From Crocinitomix sp. (GTDB taxonomy: Bacteria; Bacteroidota; Bacteroidia; Flavobacteriales_D; Crocinitomicaceae): DNA of 6,549 nt. This document shows positions 4,732-6,549 of the stretch, in pieces; position 1 is the stretch's first letter, and every line of letters begins with the position of its first letter. A program made the position numbers and the translations under genes. The notes beneath the pieces are model-generated. The model was given only the letters and a program-made list of their open reading frames with translations. It was not told the DNA's origin and made no database searches. The stretch covers positions 1-6,549 of the forward strand of contig JADZFJ010000154.1 in the NCBI GenBank assembly GCA_020849935.1, given 5' to 3'.

Positions 4732-6384
4732 ATGGCACAGCGTTTTCGGGATAGTTCATTATTCCTGTTTTTTGGGTTGAGCTTGGCTTTTTTATGGCTT
4801 GCTTTTCCCGCTATTCAGCGAACTATTTTAGGAAACGACACCTATAAAACCGTCGATTGGGATTTGACGAAACTCATTGAAACAAAATCGCAAGGTTCAG
4901 TTGATTTTAGACAAAATAACGATTCTTTATTACGGGTTTATCATCCTAGTTTATCGCTTTATTATTCGGTGGATGGGGGGGATCATTTTCTAAAAGATCA
5001 AGACAATCAATTGCAAATTTCGGAAATTAGAAATACAGGGTTAATGTATCAATCAACCTCCATCCGTTGGCGGCATCCAAAAGGTGATTTTCCTTCGGTA
5101 AAATCGGTCCGAATTAAATTGCGGGATGAGGTAAAAATGGAAGAATCGGAAGAAAAGGTGTTCACCTATTTTGAACCAACCAAAAGCGATTTACCTGTGG
5201 TTTCAATTAATATGTCGTCGGAGGATGTGGTAGGTTGGGAAAATGGGATCATGGTGCCCGGGGCGAGTGCCATGAACGATGCTGGTTTTTACAAAGCGTG
5301 GTGGTACCGTTCGGCTAATTTTGCTAATCGCGGAAATGATTGGGCCAAAAAAGTAATGATTCATTATTTTGACAAAGGGGAATTAAAAGCCGAATTTCCA
5401 AGTCAACTGCGTATTAGTGGAAATGCGACCCGTTATTTTCCGCAAAAATCGATGAAATTTTACCCCCTCGATTCTTTGGGACGAAAGGATAAATTAAATT
5501 TCCCATTTTGGGGCGAAGCTCGGAACAAAAAATCAGAAAGTTTTTTACTTCGAAATGGAGGCAATGACAATTCAAAAACCCTTTTTGCCGATTTATTGAT
5601 GCATCGCTTGGCTAAAAATGCCAATCTTTTGGTGTTAGAAGGATTTCCTGTCTCTGTTTATATCAATGGAAATTATTGGGGAATTTATAATTTGCGCGAG
5701 CGGATGGATGCTTATTTTATTGCCAAACGAGAAGGAAAAAAAGAAAGTGATGTCACCATACTTTATTGTGAGGTGTATGGGCATGAATCTTTGCTAAAGG
5801 AGGGTGATTTAAATCAAAAATTGGCGTTTGACTCCTTGATTGCGGATTTGCCTAAAAAGGGAGAATTGGACAAAGAAGTTTACGATCGAATTAAGGATCA
5901 GATCAGCATCAAATCCTTTATTGACTATATCATTTTTGAAACTTTTTACGCCAATGGCGATTGGTTGCACAATAACACCACTTGGTACAAAGCAAAAAAT
6001 GGACAGTGGAAATGGATTTTGAACGATTTGGATTGTGGGTTAGCCTATCACGGTGAAAACCAAGTTTCGATGAACATGTTTCAGCTTTTGGCCAAAAGTG
6101 ATGCGATTACGGCGCGTTTGTTTAATGCTTTGTTGACAAAGAAAAAGTTCAAAAAAAAATTTAAGAATCGGGTGCATGAAATTTTGGCCACCGACCTTTC
6201 AGAAATTAAAATCAAGGAAACATTTGCAAGTTTAAAAAAACAATACGAAGCGGATATTAACCTACAAATTAACCGTTGGCGAAGCATCGATTCGGTAGAA
6301 GAATGGGAAAAAAATTGCTCCAATAACCTGACTTTTTTGTTGGAGAGACGTACATCCTATTTAAAACACGTGGAGGAACTTTAA
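4732..6384 (+). CDS. Membrane-anchored CotH-family (kinase-fold) protein
   Basis: A 550-residue CotH-family protein. CotH is a spore-coat protein kinase in Bacillus, while the targets of the Bacteroidota members are unknown. Residues 2-6 are polar with two Arg, and 9-27 are hydrophobic, so the chain should have its N-terminus inside and the rest in the periplasm, either anchored or cleaved. Residues 60-150 resemble a beta-sandwich of the chitobiase/FN3 kind (YYSVDGGDHF). The CotH domain begins near 152: LPVVSIN, then RISGNATRYFPQKSMKFY (227-244), FLLRNGGND (271-279), VYINGNYWGIYNLRERMD (309-326) and the putative metal/catalytic motif WILNDLDCGL (428-437) with Asp432 and Asp434. All family landmarks appear intact. 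The C-terminus is basic and helical. The start codon directly follows the upstream stop codon, without a Shine-Dalgarno sequence, which implies coupled translation. A seven-G run (4975-4981) and a nine-A run (6151-6159) lie inside the gene. Confidence 0.93.
   Translation: MAQRFRDSSLFLFFGLSLAFLWLAFPAIQRTILGNDTYKTVDWDLTKLIETKSQGSVDFRQNNDSLLRVYHPSLSLYYSVDGGDHFLKDQDNQLQISEIRNTGLMYQSTSIRWRHPKGDFPSVKSVRIKLRDEVKMEESEEKVFTYFEPTKSDLPVVSINMSSEDVVGWENGIMVPGASAMNDAGFYKAWWYRSANFANRGNDWAKKVMIHYFDKGELKAEFPSQLRISGNATRYFPQKSMKFYPLDSLGRKDKLNFPFWGEARNKKSESFLLRNGGNDNSKTLFADLLMHRLAKNANLLVLEGFPVSVYINGNYWGIYNLRERMDAYFIAKREGKKESDVTILYCEVYGHESLLKEGDLNQKLAFDSLIADLPKKGELDKEVYDRIKDQISIKSFIDYIIFETFYANGDWLHNNTTWYKAKNGQWKWILNDLDCGLAYHGENQVSMNMFQLLAKSDAITARLFNALLTKKKFKKKFKNRVHEILATDLSEIKIKETFASLKKQYEADINLQINRWRSIDSVEEWEKNCSNNLTFLLERRTSYLKHVEEL
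6372..6377 (+). promoter_or_regulatory. Shine-Dalgarno sequence inside the end of the CotH gene
   Basis: GGAGGA lies six bases before the ATG at 6384, within the last codons of the CotH gene. It is the clearest ribosome binding site in the window, where most starts have none. With the TAATG stop/start overlap it fixes the start of the next gene and supports reinitiation. Confidence 0.6.
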
Positions 6385-6549
6385 TGGTCATTGCTTACAA
6401 AGAACATTCGCAGTTTATTTTGATTATGACCTTGCTCTATATTCTTGGAGTTTGGGGAGGTCCCATCATTTATCCTGTTTTTCCTTTGTTTTTGTTTTTA
6501 TTTGGACTAAAGGGAAGATATTTCGAATTGTTGATTTTGGCACTTTGGA
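6384..6549 (+). CDS. Start of a polytopic membrane protein, truncated by window end
   Basis: An open frame of 55 codons begins with ATG at 6384, overlapping the CotH stop by one base (TAATG), and runs to the window edge without a stop. The visible sequence is short and polar at first (Met-Val-Ile-Ala-Tyr-Lys-Glu-His-Ser-Gln), then hydrophobic: about residues 11-23 and 26-39, a short Gly-Leu-Lys-Gly-Arg-Tyr turn at 40-45, and a new hydrophobic segment from 47. This closely spaced pattern of helices is typical of the start of O-antigen ligase/polymerase (Wzy, WaaL, EpsG-like) proteins in Bacteroidota polysaccharide loci. That assignment is inference, because the diagnostic periplasmic loop would lie beyond the window. 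The start is well supported by the ribosome binding site and the overlap, so it belongs to the same transcription unit as CotH. Confidence 0.75.
   Translation, partial: MVIAYKEHSQFILIMTLLYILGVWGGPIIYPVFPLFLFLFGLKGRYFELLILALW

Overview
The window looks like chromosomal DNA from a Bacteroidota bacterium, probably from the Flavobacteriales or a neighbouring group. This rests on moderate AT richness, starts with mostly no Shine-Dalgarno sequence, a possible Bacteroidota-type promoter (TTTG / TANNTTTG) before rmlA, and the gene families present: a secreted YwqK-like repeat protein, rmlA, an acyltransferase-3 protein and a CotH-family protein. No RNA gene, CRISPR array, transposase or phage gene is visible.

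Layout. A secreted protein of unknown function (72-854, +) is clearly more AT-rich than the rest. A short non-coding or doubtfully coding stretch (855-1094) holds a 13-base tandem repeat, an inverted repeat and a 52-codon frame on the minus strand. Next comes a secreted YwqK/MORN_2-type protein with ten repeats at an exact 24-residue period (1095-1946, -). It is divergent from rmlA (2135-3016, +), which makes dTDP-glucose. rmlA converges on an acyltransferase-3 membrane protein (3157-4143, -), and strong hairpins lie between the two. A second divergent intergenic region, with a perfect 14-bp palindrome and a 9-bp tandem duplication, separates the acyltransferase from a rightward block: a small polytopic membrane protein (4327-4731), a membrane-anchored CotH-family protein (4732-6384) and the start of another membrane protein cut off by the window end (6384-6549+).

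How the genes may work together. RmlA (activated deoxysugar precursor) and the acyltransferase (acyl decoration of glycans) point to a surface-polysaccharide locus. The last three genes are packed with no spacing (TAG|ATG junction, then a TAATG overlap), so they are very likely cotranscribed and translationally coupled. A small membrane protein next to CotH recalls the DUF4956/VTC/CotH neighbourhoods seen in other bacteria, and the truncated third gene begins like a Wzy/O-antigen-ligase-type protein. The most interesting idea is therefore a compact envelope module in which a kinase-fold enzyme facing the periplasm acts together with a polysaccharide polymerase or ligase. That functional link is inference; the gene arrangement is seen directly.
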